In this document: piece by piece, positions 1 to 10,374 of the stretch
How the letters are laid out: each line of letters begins with the position of its first letter
How positions within the stretch are numbered: position 1 is the first letter of the stretch
Assembly (NCBI RefSeq): GCF_024139115.2
Contig: NC_085139.1
Coordinates: forward strand, 7,349,533 to 7,413,532
DNA length: 64,000 bases
From: Armigeres subalbatus
Taxonomy: Eukaryota; Arthropoda; Insecta; Diptera; Culicidae
Direction of reading: 5' to 3'
The notes under the pieces: generated by a model
Databases searched by the model: none
What the model saw: only the letters and a program-made list of their open reading frames with translations
Told to the model about the DNA's origin: nothing
Position numbers and translations under genes: made by a program

Positions 1-1
1 G

Positions 2-483
2 GCGCTGGAGGTTTTAGAACAAATTAAACTGGTTCCACTGAAGATGGCCGATTTGGAGGCATGCGTTCACAATTTCAAACGTCTTGGAGGCGAAGTTTGC
101 AAGGTTATTCCGGATCTACTGTTGGCCACAATGGACATTGCTTACAACAAATACAAGCTTCTCAAGGGGAAGGATGAGTTGAACGAATTGAAGCTAAAGG
201 TGAGTGTTTGTTCTCGTCAAGTTCGACACCTTCATTTTTTTCTTTACTTGATTTTTTATACGTTCTTCTTGAATCGTTTTTCCCCTCCACATTGCATTAC
301 TGTATCAAAGAGAATAACCATCACTTATTGATAATGTTTTTGTATTCCTACATGATTGTTTAGCAACTAAACTACCTCCGCGAGCAGGCGAAGGCTCTGA
401 CCAACATGGCAGCAACCGTTCCATATCGAATGCCCGGTGACACCAACAATCGACTCGTTCAAACGGAAATCCTTATGCATTAG
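2..483 (+). CDS. C-terminal part of an unrecognised gene (two exons, 5' end outside window)
   Basis: The window opens inside an exon. The frame is open from base 2 and runs to a donor at 200 (AAG|GTGAGT); exon 2 starts after TAG at 364 and ends with TAG at 481-483, in phase 0. The visible 105 residues are hydrophilic and helix-prone (…[21 protein letters not shown]…) and end in [10 protein letters not shown]. No signal peptide, membrane segment or catalytic motif is visible, and I do not recognise the family. The clean splice signals, continuous frame and a poly(A) signal 54 bases after the stop support a real gene. It is convergent with ARL2BP; the two stop codons are about 80 bp apart. Confidence 0.75.
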
Positions 484-526
484 TGAATAAGACATGTGGT
501 TAATGTTCACAAAACCAATTTCGTCC

Positions 527-532
527 TTTTAT
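527..532 (-). terminator. Poly(A) signal AATAAA of ARL2BP
   Basis: TTTATT on the plus strand reads AATAAA on the minus strand, 32 bases after the ARL2BP stop. It lies upstream of the opposing signal at 537-542, so the two 3' UTRs interlock. Confidence 0.55.
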
Positions 533-536
533 TGCC

Positions 537-542
537 AATAAA
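537..542 (+). terminator. Poly(A) signal AATAAA of the 2-483 gene
   Basis: AATAAA lies 54 bases after the stop codon of the plus-strand gene and only 22 bases before the stop codon of the convergent ARL2BP, so the two transcripts probably overlap at their 3' ends. Confidence 0.6.
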
Positions 543-563
543 TCACATCCTTCTACCCTCTTC

Positions 564-1094
564 TTATTTCTGCTGCAGACCAGTCACGCTGAAATCCTTG
601 CTTAGATCGTCGTACAGCCCCTCCTTGTATGCCTTGTAGTCCAGCACCATATCCTTGAAGGCCAGGAAGTCCGTCAACGTCGATAGCAGCTCGAAGATTT
701 CCCCATCCAGTTGGGACTTTTTGGTTTCCAACTCGAGCGCAAACCTGTCCATGTCAAAGAAGCTCATCTTGTCATTCAAGCTCTCCACGATGAACGTCTC
801 CACCAGACTGGTGTACTTCTGATATACTTCCGTGTAGACAATTTTGTTCTCTTCGCCCTGCTCGAACAGGTGATAGCAGCAGTCCATGAAGTGGTTGACC
901 ATTGCCTGAAACGAAATAGAAAATTGTTGCCTTACGACTCTGAAGTGGTTAACTCAAACCCCACTAACCTGGAAGTCTTCGCCTATCACAATGTCTTCAA
1001 TATGTCCGATCACGGTGTCAAAGTATTCTGTTGAATTCTGTCGCTTGACTAGATTTTCCTCGAAATCCATGTTGATCTGGCGGTGGCCACTCAT
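564..1094 (-). CDS. ARL2BP: ADP-ribosylation factor-like 2-binding protein (BART domain)
   Basis: ARL2BP binds GTP-loaded ARL2/ARL3 and acts at cilia and basal bodies, in the nucleus and in mitochondria (family knowledge). Two exons encode 155 residues: 1094-969 (42 codons; donor CAG|GTTAG) and 905-564 (acceptor TTTCAG|GCA, stop TAA). The family's human member is about 163 residues. Residues about 24-42 (FDTVIGHIEDIVIGEDFQ) and the downstream FMDCCYHLFEQGEENKIVYT, YTSLVE and LTDFLAFKDMVLDYKAYKEG motifs match the BART domain along its length. The start is the first ATG of the frame, MSGHRQIN. An X-box-like site lies 110 bp upstream. Confidence 0.92.
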
Positions 1095-1203
1095 AAGTAA
1101 TAATTATTGATATAATTCCTTTGGCGTTTGTTCTATGCTGTACTGTATAGAAGGCGCACAAGGTGAGGTGCCGGTTGTCATAATAAACGAGTATCGCTTA
1201 TCC

Positions 1204-1217
1204 GTATCCATAGTAAC
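1204..1217. promoter_or_regulatory. X-box-like (RFX) motif upstream of ARL2BP
   Basis: The 14-mer GTATCCATAGTAAC fits the RFX X-box consensus RYYNYYWTRRNRAC with one mismatch, and its reverse complement also fits nearly as well because the site is close to palindromic. It lies 110 bp upstream of the ARL2BP ATG, the usual spacing for ciliary genes. The rest of 1095-1443 holds no gene that I can see. Confidence 0.35.
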
Positions 1218-1443
1218 TATGGTGTAAACAAATTTTGTTCAACAACAGGTTGTTTGCAGAAATCGCTCTCATAGATAACGAACAACGATAAAACAAAGAC
1301 AAAAACTGAATCATAACAACATAAAAAGGTGTTAGAATAGTAAGCCATGAATTAGTAATATGTACTCTGAGATACGGACGTTTCCAGATTTGTTCAGGAT
1401 GGTGCTGCAGAAATGCCTAGCAGATGGTAACTTTTCGGATAGG

Positions 1444-3681
1444 TTATTATTTATTTAATCAGACTAAGGCCGAAGTGGCCTGTGCGGTATATAAGAGTCT
1501 TCTCCATTCGGCTCGGTCCATGGCTACACGTCGCCAACCACGCAGTCTACGGAGGGTCCGCAAGTCATCTTCCACCTGATCGATCCACCTTGCCCGCTGC
1601 GCACCTCGCCTTCTTGTGCCCGTCGGATCGTTGTCGAGAACCATTTTCACCGGGTTACTGTCCGACATTCTGGCTACGTGCCCGGCCCATCGCAGTCGTC
1701 CGATTTTCGCGGTGTGAACGATGGATGGTTCTCCCAACAGCTGATGCAATTCGTGGTTCATTCGCCTCCTCCACGTACCGTCCGCCATCTGCACCCCACC
1801 ATAGATGGTACGCAGCACTTTCCTTTCGAAAACTCCAAGTGCGCGTTGGTCCTCCACGAGTATCGTCCAGGTCTCGTGTCCGTAGAGGACTACCGGTCTA
1901 ATTAGCGTTTTGTAGATTGTCAGTTTGGTACGGCGGCGAACTCTATTCGATCGGAGCGTCTTGCGGAGTCCAAAGTACGTACGATTTCCAGCCACTATGC
2001 GTCTCCGAATTTCTCTGCTGGTGTCATTTTCGGCAGTCACCAGTGAGCCCAAGTACACAAATTCTTCTACCACCTCGATTTCGTCACCACCGATGCAAAC
2101 TCGCGGTGGGTGGCTCACATTGTCTTCTCTTGAACCTCTTCCTATCATGCACTTCGTCTTCGACGTGTTGATGACTAGTCCGATCCGCTTAGCTTCCCTC
2201 TTCAGTCTGATGTAGGCTTCCTCCATCTTCTCAAAGTTACGTGCCATAATATCTATGTCGTCGGCGAAACCAAATAGCTGGACGGACTTATTGAAAATTG
2301 TACCACTCGTGTTAATCCCTGCTCTCCGTATTACCCTTCCAAAGCGATGTTGAATAGCAAACACGAAAGACCATCACCTTGCCGTAACCCTCTGCGGGTT
2401 TCGAAGGGACTCGAGAATGCCCCTGAAACTCGAACTACGCACATCACCCGATCCATCGTTGCTTTGATCAACCGTGTCAGTTTATCCGGAAAACCGTGTT
2501 CGTGCATTAGCTGCCATAGCTGGTCCCGATCGATTGTATCATATGCGGCTTTGAAGTCGATGAATAGATGATGTGTGGGCACGTTGTATTCGCGGCATTT
2601 CTGCAGTACTTGGCGAATGGCGAACACCTGGTCCGTGGTGGAGCGTTCGCCCATAAAACCCGCCTGGTACTGCCCCACGAACTCCCTTGCAGTTGGTGCT
2701 AGTCGACGGCATAAAATTTGGGAGAGTACCTTGTAGGCGGCGTTCAGCAATGTGATTGCGCGGTAGTTGCTACAATCCAGCTTATCGTCCTTTTTGTAGA
2801 TGGGACACACGACAGCTTCCATCCACTCCTGCGGCAAAACTTCCTCCTCCCAAATCTTGGTAATGACCCAGTGCAGCGCTCTAGCCAGTGCCTCATCACC
2901 GTGTTTAAATAGTTCTCCTGGTAGTTGGTCAACCCCAGGGGCTTTGTTGTTCTTCAGCCGGCCAATCTCCTCCTGGATTTCCTGGAGATCCGGAGCCGGT
3001 AGAATTATGTCCTGCGCGCGTTCTCCCAGGTCCATCACCATACCGCCATCTTCGTCTGCCACATCGCCATTCAGGTGTTCTTCGTAGTGCTGCCGCCACC
3101 TTTGGATCACCTCACGCTCGTTCGTAAGAAGGTTCCCGTTTATGTCCTTACACATATCAGGCTGTGGCACGTGGCCCTTACGTGAACGGTTTAACTTCTC
3201 ATAGAACTTTCGTGTGTTATTAGCGCGGTACAGTTGCTCCGTTTCTTCACGGTCTCGATCTTCCTGCTGGCGCTTTTTCCTCCGGAAAATCGAGTTTTGT
3301 CTGTTCCGCGCCTGTTTATATCGTGCCTCGTTCGCCCTCGTGCGGTGTTGCAGCAATCTCGCCCATGCTGCATTCTTCTCTTCCACTAACTGCTCACATT
3401 CGCCGTCATACCAGTCGTTTCTCTGATCCGGGGCACCGTGCCAAGTGCAGCGGTTGCGGTGCTACCAATGGCGGATCGAATATCTCTCCAGCCATCTTCA
3501 AGAGACGCTGCGCCTAGCTGCTCTTCCGTTGGAAGTGCCACTTCCAGCTGCTGCGCGTATTCTTGGGCTAGTCTACCATCTTGTAGCCGCCCAATGTTAA
3601 GCCGCGGCGTCCGACTTCGACGCGTGTTGTACACCGTCGAGAGTTTTGAGCGCAGACATACTGCAACGAGGTAGTGGTCGG
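1444..3681 (-). mobile_element. RTE-like LINE copy, degenerate, interrupted on its 5' side
   Basis: This is a second copy of the LINE that is intact at 24419-27699. Reading leftward it covers the end of the endonuclease (DHYLV, near 3670), the reverse transcriptase and the C-terminal region, and ends in a short A/T tail (TTAAATAAATAATAA) at about 1445. The coding frame is broken: a frameshift near 2340-2360 splits RT from the C-terminal part, another lies near 3386-3410, and the frame shifts again near 3620. RT hallmarks remain: AITLLNAAYKVLSQILCRRL, QAGFMGERSTTDQVF, FIDFKAAYDTIDR, GLRQGDGLSCLLFN and FGFADDIDI. The 5' portion stops exactly where a Ty3/gypsy LTR begins. Confidence 0.88.
1459..3634 (-). 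pseudogene. Reverse transcriptase ORF of the RTE-like LINE (frameshifted)
   Basis: Three consecutive open pieces on the minus strand (3634-3386, 3386-2331 and 2364-1459) are colinear with one ORF2 protein. The middle piece holds the RT palm and fingers; the last piece holds FADDIDI, the linker EVVEEFVYLGSLV and the distal RLRWAGHVARM block typical of RTE-like C-termini. No RNase H or zinc knuckle follows. Frameshifts make it non-functional. Confidence 0.85.
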
Positions 3682-3844
3682 TGTTATGTTTTCTTGGGTT
3701 GCGGTATAACCTGAATCCGCCCCTGGGTAACAGAGGTAAGGAAGGAGAGCAGTGTACAACGAAAAGGAAAAAGAATAAAAGCGTGATTTGTAACTTCGTA
3801 TTAAATTCGTATTTTATTTCGGTAATTAAAGTGCAATTCTAACA
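3682..3844 (+). repeat. 5' LTR of gypsy A
   Basis: A 163-bp segment starts TGTTATG and ends CTAACA, followed directly by TTGGCGACGAG, a usual primer-binding-site layout. It contains AATAAA-type signals (GAATAAAAGCG). No second LTR survives for comparison, so the boundaries rest on the TG…CA ends and on the RTE homology stopping at 3681. Confidence 0.65.
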
Positions 3845-4000
3845 TTGGCGACGAGGATTAGAATTCGCGGGCGCGTGCGAGTTTTAAGTAATTGGATTCG
3901 TGATCGAGAAACGGTGATTGAATTCGTAATCGAAGTGATTTTTCTATGTCAAACTTAGCAGCGGGCGAGTTTTGAGGAAGAGGAAACAACAACAACAAAG

Positions 4001-4417
4001 ATGAATCCTGCAGCAGGGAGCGGAATGTTAGCATTCGATCCAGACGACACGACGAATGTTAGTTCGAGATGGAAGAAGTGGAAACGTTCTTTCGAGGTTT
4101 TTTTGGACGTCAATAATGTGGCTCTTCCGAGCAGAAAGAAGTCATACCTACTCCACTTTGCGGGGGAAAGCGTACAGGATATATATGATAGTCTAGTGGG
4201 CGATGGAAATCAGCCAGTGCCGGTAGGATCGGATGCTTACCAGGAAGCTGTTGGAGTGCTAGACGGTCATTTCTTGCCCATGAAGTGCTTGCCACAGGAG
4301 CGCCATATCTTCCGGAATTTGCAGCAAGAACCTGATGAGAAGATTTCAAAGTTTGTCCTCCGTTTGCGAGAACAGGGTAATCTATGCGAATACCAAGATT
4401 GGCTGTTGGAAGATTAA
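4001..4417 (+). pseudogene. gag of gypsy A, C-terminally deleted
   Basis: The frame opens at an ATG (MNPAAGSGM) and keeps the N-terminal capsid-like region (RWKKWKRSFEVFLDV, KKSYLLHFAGESVQDIYD). Near 4400 the sequence jumps in another frame directly to the protease active site, so the capsid C-terminus and the zinc knuckles have been deleted. Confidence 0.7.
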
Positions 4418-5603
4418 GTGGATCGTGGACTCAGGAGCAGGAATCAACGTTATTGATAACAACACATGGTCCTATTTGAAGAAGCAGAACATCGATATCC
4501 TTTCACAGAGCAAAGGATCCAATAGAACCCTAAAAGCATACGGTAACAATCATCTGCGCGTTATCGGAGAGTTTACTGCAGAAATCGCAACGAAAAATCG
4601 CAGTGTGGTGGCAGAGGTCGTCGTTGAGCAAGACAAAGGTGCTAGTTTGCTGAGTAGGGAAATGGCAACTCAGCTCAATATTCTGAATATCAACACAAAT
4701 GTCTGGAGAGTAAACGACGAATCCAACAGAATTGGCAGGATAAAAGGATTTGAAGTGACGTTGCAAATCAACGATACTGTGAAGCCGGTTCAACACACAA
4801 AATGCCATGTTCCGATTCCGCTTCAGGAAAAAGTGCAACGAGAAATTGATCATCTATTGGAACAAGACATAATTGAGTCAGCCCCAAGAGATTCACCGTG
4901 GATATCTCATCTTGTTGTCAGTCCCAAAGCAGGTGATACATCCAGCGTTCGGCTTTGTGTGGATATGCGAGCGGCAAATAAAGCGATAGTACCGCAGCAC
5001 CATCCCCTACCTACTTTTGATGACATCGTGCCTCATTTAAACGACTGCAAGTGGTTTTCGAAAATCGATTTGGTCAAAGCATTTCATCAAGTATTGTTGG
5101 CAGAGGGTTCCAGATTCATAACCACTTTCGCAACGCATCAGGGGTATTATCAATATAAAAGATTGACCTTCGGAATGAACTGCGCATCCAAGGTCTTTCA
5201 AAGCATCATTGAGCGTATTCTGAAGGGAATCAAAGGTGTGCGGGTCTTTATAGATGACATAATGATATTCGCGCCAACAAAAGAACAGCATGACGACACG
5301 CTACGTAAGGTTATGGATCGCCTAGATGAGTTCGGAATCACCATTAATCCGAAAAAGTGCGAGTTTGGTAAGTCGGAGGTAACCTTCATGGGACACGTGC
5401 TTTCGGCGGAAGGTATCAAGCCAACGTTGGATAAGGTGGATACAATTCGCAGTCTTCGAGAGCCTAACACTGTTGAAGAAGTACGCAGCTTTTTAGGAAC
5501 CATCACGTACCTAGGAAGATTCATACCCAATCTTTCTACAATGACCACTCCACTTCGCCAGTTATTGCGTAGGGATTCAAAGTTCGTATGGAGCCTTCCA
5601 CAA
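4418..5603 (+). pseudogene. Protease and reverse transcriptase of gypsy A (5' part of pol)
   Basis: Aspartic protease motif WIVDSGAGINVID at about 4418-4455, then Ty3/gypsy RT: RLCVDMRAANKAI, WFSKIDLVKAFHQV, LTFGMNCASKVFQ and the catalytic VFIDDIMIF near 5245-5270, then the connection domain FLGTITYLGRFIPNLS. The frame is open to 5603, where gypsy B interrupts it between the two Q codons of WSLPQ and QEAFQK. Protein coding resumes in frame at 10375. Confidence 0.85.
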
Positions 5604-5690
5604 TGTTATAGTATTAGCTAGCCCCTTGTTAATTAAGTGTTAATAAAGTTGAAGTACAAAGTTTAACGCCTGTTTTATTACACTAAAACA
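5604..5690 (+). repeat. 5' LTR of gypsy B (87 bp, internally deleted)
   Basis: Starts TGTTATAGTATTAGCTAGCC and ends ACTAAAACA. It matches the 3' LTR at both ends but lacks 99 internal bases right after CCCCTTG. Confidence 0.88.
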
Positions 5691-5854
5691 TGGTGTCAGA
5701 AGTGATCGCGAGCTTCAGATTATTTTGTGTTGACCAGTGTGAAAAATCGTGGAGCTAATTGCTAAAAAATAAACATTCGAAAGTCGCGTCGCGTGTGTCG
5801 AGTCGGCGGCCATTTTGTTTTCAGCCGGTGAAAATCAAATGTGATCCTCATCAA

Positions 5855-6867
5855 TATGGATGCAAATCAGTTCAAGATGTTCTTGGAACATCAAACCAAC
5901 CTTATGCATCAAATGATGCGAGAGTTGCATGGCTCGGTGGTAGGAGCCACGCAGAACAGACAAATTCAGCAGCCAAGTTCTTCTACAGTGCAAGTACCGC
6001 AACCGTCGCCATTGGCCTTGGAAGGCGACATGGAAGAAAATTTCGATTTTTCGAAAATAGTTGGAAGGACTACTGCAAAGCGATAGGAATGGATCGTTGG
6101 CCTCCGGAAGAAGATCCACAAAAGTCAGCTTTCTATTGACCGTGATCGGAGAAACAGCAAGGAAGAAATATTTCAACTTCGATCTCACTGCAGCAGAAAA
6201 GGCTAATCCACAAGCAGCTCTTGCGGCGATCAAAGCGAAAGTGGTGACCAAACGCAATGTAATTGTGGATCGTTTAGACTTCTTCTCAGCAGTTCAGACG
6301 TCACGTGAGACAATCGACGACTTTGTAACCCGACTGAAGGTCGTAGCCAAGTCGGCAAAATTAGGCAACCTGGAATCCGAGCTTATTGCGTATAAGGTAG
6401 TTACCTCGAACAAATGGCAGCATCTTCGAACGAAAATGTTGACAATTCCTGATATCACGTTGTCAAAGGCTGTCGATTTATGCCGAGCAGAGGAAATAAC
6501 AGCAAAGCGAACGCAGGAACTCGGGGTCTCGGTGACTGGAACGGAAGTGCATAAAGTGTTTAAGAAGAAAACCAGTGCTAAAACTCAGCGATGTAAATTC
6601 TGTGGGGACAATCATGAATTCGTTAAAGGAGTTTGTCCGGCTTATGGGAAAAAATGCTATCGCTGCAAAGGCAAAAATCATTTTGAAAAAGTGTGTCGAA
6701 TGGACGAGAAGAACAAAGGACGGAAATCTAAACGTCGAGTGAAGGAAGTAAAACAGGGAAGTTCTACTGAAGAAGAGTCGTCATCGGAAGCCGAGTACTC
6801 GGCGAGTGAAAGTGATGAACTGGAAATCGGTAGAATTTTGATAATTCACATCACGGTGGTAACGTGA
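5855..6867 (+). pseudogene. gag of gypsy B with two zinc knuckles (frameshifted)
   Basis: Starts at ATG 5855 (MDANQFKMFLEHQTNLMHQ). A frameshift near 6045 and another near 6125 break the frame before the long C-terminal open part. That part has two knuckle-like clusters near 6590-6700: CKFCGDNHEFVKGVC and CYRCKGKNHFEKVC. A serine/glutamate-rich tail follows. Typical Ty3/gypsy gag nucleocapsid layout. Confidence 0.8.
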
Positions 6868-8620
6868 TGGCTGAATTGAACTTAAAGTTTTCAGCAAAAT
6901 GGCAGCCGGTAATGTGTGATATCGACACCGGTGCTAACACCAGTTTGATCGGGTATCACCACTTGATCAAACTTAGTGGTGATACGAATCCACCGTTATT
7001 ACCTTCGTCATTCCGGCTGCAAAGTTTTGGGGAAATCCAATAAAAGTGTTGGGACAAGTGAAAGTTCCATGCAGAAGATCAGGACAGAAATATCGTCTAA
7101 TTCTACAAGTAGTTGACGTAGACCATCGTCCGCTTTTGTCAGCAAAGGCATCTCGAGAATTGGGTTTGGTGAAATTTTGCGAGGCTGTGTGTTTCGAGGG
7201 TGCTAGAGTTCTTCCGAATGGGCAATCATCAACTGAGGAACAACTGAACATTTATCGGGTCCAAGCCCAAAATATCGTCGCTGGGTACCCGAATCTGTTC
7301 AACGGCTACGGAAAATTTCCAGGCACTGTAGCATTGGAAATCGACAGCAGCGTTCCATCATCCGTTCAACCGCCTAGGCGAATACCCATCGCAATGAGAG
7401 GTAAACTGAAAGAAGAATTGGAAGCTCTGGAAAGGGACGGAATTATCGTGAAAGAACCACATAACACAAGTTGGGTCAGCAATTTGGTCATCGTGCAACG
7501 TGCTGGAGTTGGTTCGGGAATACGAATTTGTTTAGATCCTGTGCATCTAAATAAAGCGTTAAAGAGACCACATCTTCAGTTTACAACGTTGGACGAGATT
7601 CTTCCAGAGTTGGGCAAGGCTAAAGTATTTTCGACAGTGGACACTAAAAGGGCTTCTGGCACGTCGTCTTGGATAAACCTAGCAGTAAACTGACAACCTT
7701 TTGGACACCATTCGGGAGATATCGTTGGACACGTCTACCGTTTGGTATCGCTTCAGCTCCAGAGATATTTCAATTGAAATTACAACAAATTATTCAAGGA
7801 CTGAAGGGTGTTGAAAACTTGGCGGATGACGTGCTTATTTTCGGCGTTGGAGAAACACTTGAAGAAGCTTTAATCGACCATAATGTTTGTCTCCGAGAAC
7901 TCTGTCAACGTTTGGATGAAAACAATATTAAACTGAACTGATCCAAAATGAAGCTTTGTCAAACTTCCGTATCGTTTTATGGTCATGTGCTGACGGATCA
8001 GGGTTTGCGACCAGATGAGATGAAGATACTTGCTATTAAGAACTATGCTACACCTTGCAACAGGAAGGAGGTTCACCGTTTTGTCGGCATGGTTAATTAC
8101 TTGAGTCGTTATATTCCGAACCTGAGTATAAATCTGACCAATCTCCGCAAACTGATCTCCGAAACCGTAACATGGCAATGGACTGCTGCCGAAGAAAATG
8201 AGTTCCAAACAGTGAAATCCTTAGTTTCAGACATTGGTACGCTGAAATATTATGATGTCACTAAGCCGCTGGTAATGGAGTGTGATGCAAGCTGTTTCGG
8301 TTTGGGTGTTGCAATTTTCCAGGAAAATGGCGTGATTGGTTATGCATCTCGAACCCTAACAGCCACCGAAAAGAACTATGCACAAATAGAGAAGGAACTG
8401 TTAGCAATTGTGTTTGGCTGCATCAGGTTCGACCAGTTGGTAGTTGGAAATCCGCAAGTAACAGTGAAAACGGACCATAAACCGTTGATCAATATTTTCA
8501 ACAAGCCATTACTGTCAGCTCCCCGGCGTCTCCAACACATGCTCCTCAGTTTACAACGCTACAATTTGGCCATCGAGTTCGCTACGGCAAAATAAAATTT
8601 AGTGGTAGATGAATTATCCT
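6867..8620 (+). pseudogene. Protease, reverse transcriptase and RNase H of gypsy B (several breaks)
   Basis: Protease motif CDIDTGANTSLIG near 6915-6955. RT from about 7280: WVSNLVIVQRAG, ICLDPVHLNKALKRP, then a break with small loss near 7650, RLPFGIASAPEIFQ, and the catalytic region reading NLADDVLIF near 7820. A stop at 7939 is followed by the connection domain (FVGMVNYLSRYIPNLS) and RNase H (VMECDASCFGLGVAIF, EKNYAQIEKELLAIVF, TDHKPL) to about 8595, where the frame stops again. At least four inactivating changes. Confidence 0.85.
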
Positions 8621-8628
8621 GAGCACCG

Positions 8629-10157
8629 ATGCAAAACTACGATCCTGTGGTCAAATTTGAAAAACTAAACATATATGGTGTTTTTGACGAAGTCTCAGAT
8701 TTCAAGATTACGAATTGGCTCAGTATCACAGATGCCAGGCTAACGGAGATTATGCAGACTACTAAACAGGATTCAACAATGCAGATCCTCATTCATTACA
8801 TCCAGCAAGGTTGGCCCCAAACGGTCGATCGTGTACCAGATAACGTCAAAATTTTCTTCAAATATCGCAACGAACTCTCAACACAGGATGGAATGGTTTT
8901 AGAAATGAACGTCTAGTGATTCCCCACGTACTTCGAAGGAAATTGATTGATTGCTGTCACATCAGTCACAATGGTGTAGAAGCTACGTTGAAGTTAGCAC
9001 GGGCAAACTTGTTCTGGCCAGGCATGAGTGCACAGATAAAGAATGTTGTAAACGAATGTTCGATTTGTGCAAAATTCGCATCGTCTCAATCTCACCCTCC
9101 TATGCAAAGTCACAAGATTCCGGTATACCCTTTCCAGATGGTTTCTATGGATGTGTTTTTCTCCGATTATCAAGGCTTAAAACGGAAATTCCTCATTACA
9201 GTGGACCATTATTCTGACTTCTTTGAGGTCAACCTTCTCAAGGATCTAACACCGGAGTCAGTGATAGCCGCTTGCAAAGTTAATTTTTCTCGACATGGAA
9301 TTCCTCAATTGCTGGTGACGGACAACGGGACAAATTTCGTGAACCAAAAAATGATTCAGTTTGCTGAAGAATGGAATTTTGAGCACACCACATCATCACC
9401 ATATCATCAACAGGCCAATGGGAAATCGGAGGCCGCAGTGAAGATCGCGAAAAGATTAATGAAGAAGTCTGAAGAAAATGATGGGGACTTTTGGTACGCA
9501 CTTTTGCATTGGCAAAATATCCCAAATAAAATAGGGTCAAGTCCGGTATCGCGCTTGTTTTCGCGTTCGACTCGGTGCGGTGTACCAACAAGTGCCGTTA
9601 ATCTGCAACCAAAAGTTGTTGAGAACGTTCCAACTGCAATCGAAAGGAATCGTAAGAAAATGAAGTTCCATTACGACAAGAAAACAAGACCATTACCTGA
9701 GCTACAAACCGGATCGCCGGTGTATGTTCAAGTTCATCCGGATACATCGAAACAGTGGTCCCCGGGTACAGTTTCAAGTCAGCTAAACGAAAGATCCTAC
9801 CTGGTCAATGTGGATGGAAGCGAATACCGACGGAATGCAATACATTTGAAGCCGCGTAAGGAACCCGAAACGAAGCCAACATACCGTTTGCCATCAGCGA
9901 TAAACGAAAGGGAACAGACAGAACAAACAAAGAACCGTCAAAGTGAATGTCGAATGTCGCCCCACTGCGAAGAAGATGAGAACCCGGCAGACGAGACTTC
10001 TACACGGAAAAATGAAACAACCGTTTCAACATCGGTAATACCCGAAACAGTACAGACCGCATTAATGAGGATGAGTCCGAGTAATCTCGAAAGCAGTCGC
10101 CCGAAACGAGATCGTAAGCTACCCGAAAAGTTCAAGGATTTTGTCCTCAGTAAATAA
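8629..10157 (+). pseudogene. Integrase of gypsy B (one frame break, then long open frame)
   Basis: A linker frame (8629-8913) shifts at about 8910 into a 413-codon open frame from 8916. The zinc-binding HHCC region is HISHNGVEATLKLARANLFWPG then CSIC; the DDE core is MDVFF (D), LLVTDNGTNF (D) and GKSEAAVK (E). The C-terminus has GSPVYVQ and WSPGTV blocks and ends just before the polypurine tract. All three catalytic acids are present, but there is no intact upstream frame. Confidence 0.85.
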
Positions 10158-10183
10158 AGAGTTTTTTTTTAAAGTGAGGAGGA

Positions 10184-10369
10184 TGTTATAGTATTAGCTA
10201 GCCCCTTGACTCTAACGCACACACTCAAACATTTCTATCTCCATCTGTGCTACTCTTTCATTCGATGCAGTCGTGTACAGACATCCGGAGCAACAAGTTA
10301 AGTCTCTGTAATTAAGTGTTAATAAAGTTGAAGTACAAAGTTTAACGCCTGTTTTATTACACTAAAACA
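10184..10369 (+). repeat. 3' LTR of gypsy B (186 bp)
   Basis: Same ends as the 5' LTR, preceded by the polypurine tract and followed by the CACAA duplication. It retains the 99-bp segment missing from the 5' copy, and carries AATAAAG near its end. Confidence 0.9.
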
Positions 10370-10374
10370 CACAA

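Larger units (their letters stand above)
5604..10369 (+). mobile_element. Ty3/gypsy retrotransposon B inserted into gypsy A
   Basis: A 4.77-kb element with LTRs at both ends (5604-5690 and 10184-10369), flanked by the 5-bp duplication CACAA (5599-5603 and 10370-10374). TGGTGTCAGAAGTG follows the 5' LTR as a primer-binding site, and a purine tract (AAAGTGAGGAGGA, 10171-10183) precedes the 3' LTR. Gene order is gag, protease, RT, RNase H, integrase; no env-like frame. Several frameshifts and stops make it defective. Confidence 0.92.

Noticed and set aside
711..1034. Plus-strand open frame over ARL2BP
   Set aside because: Antisense shadow of the ARL2BP exons crossing its intron; no independent evidence.
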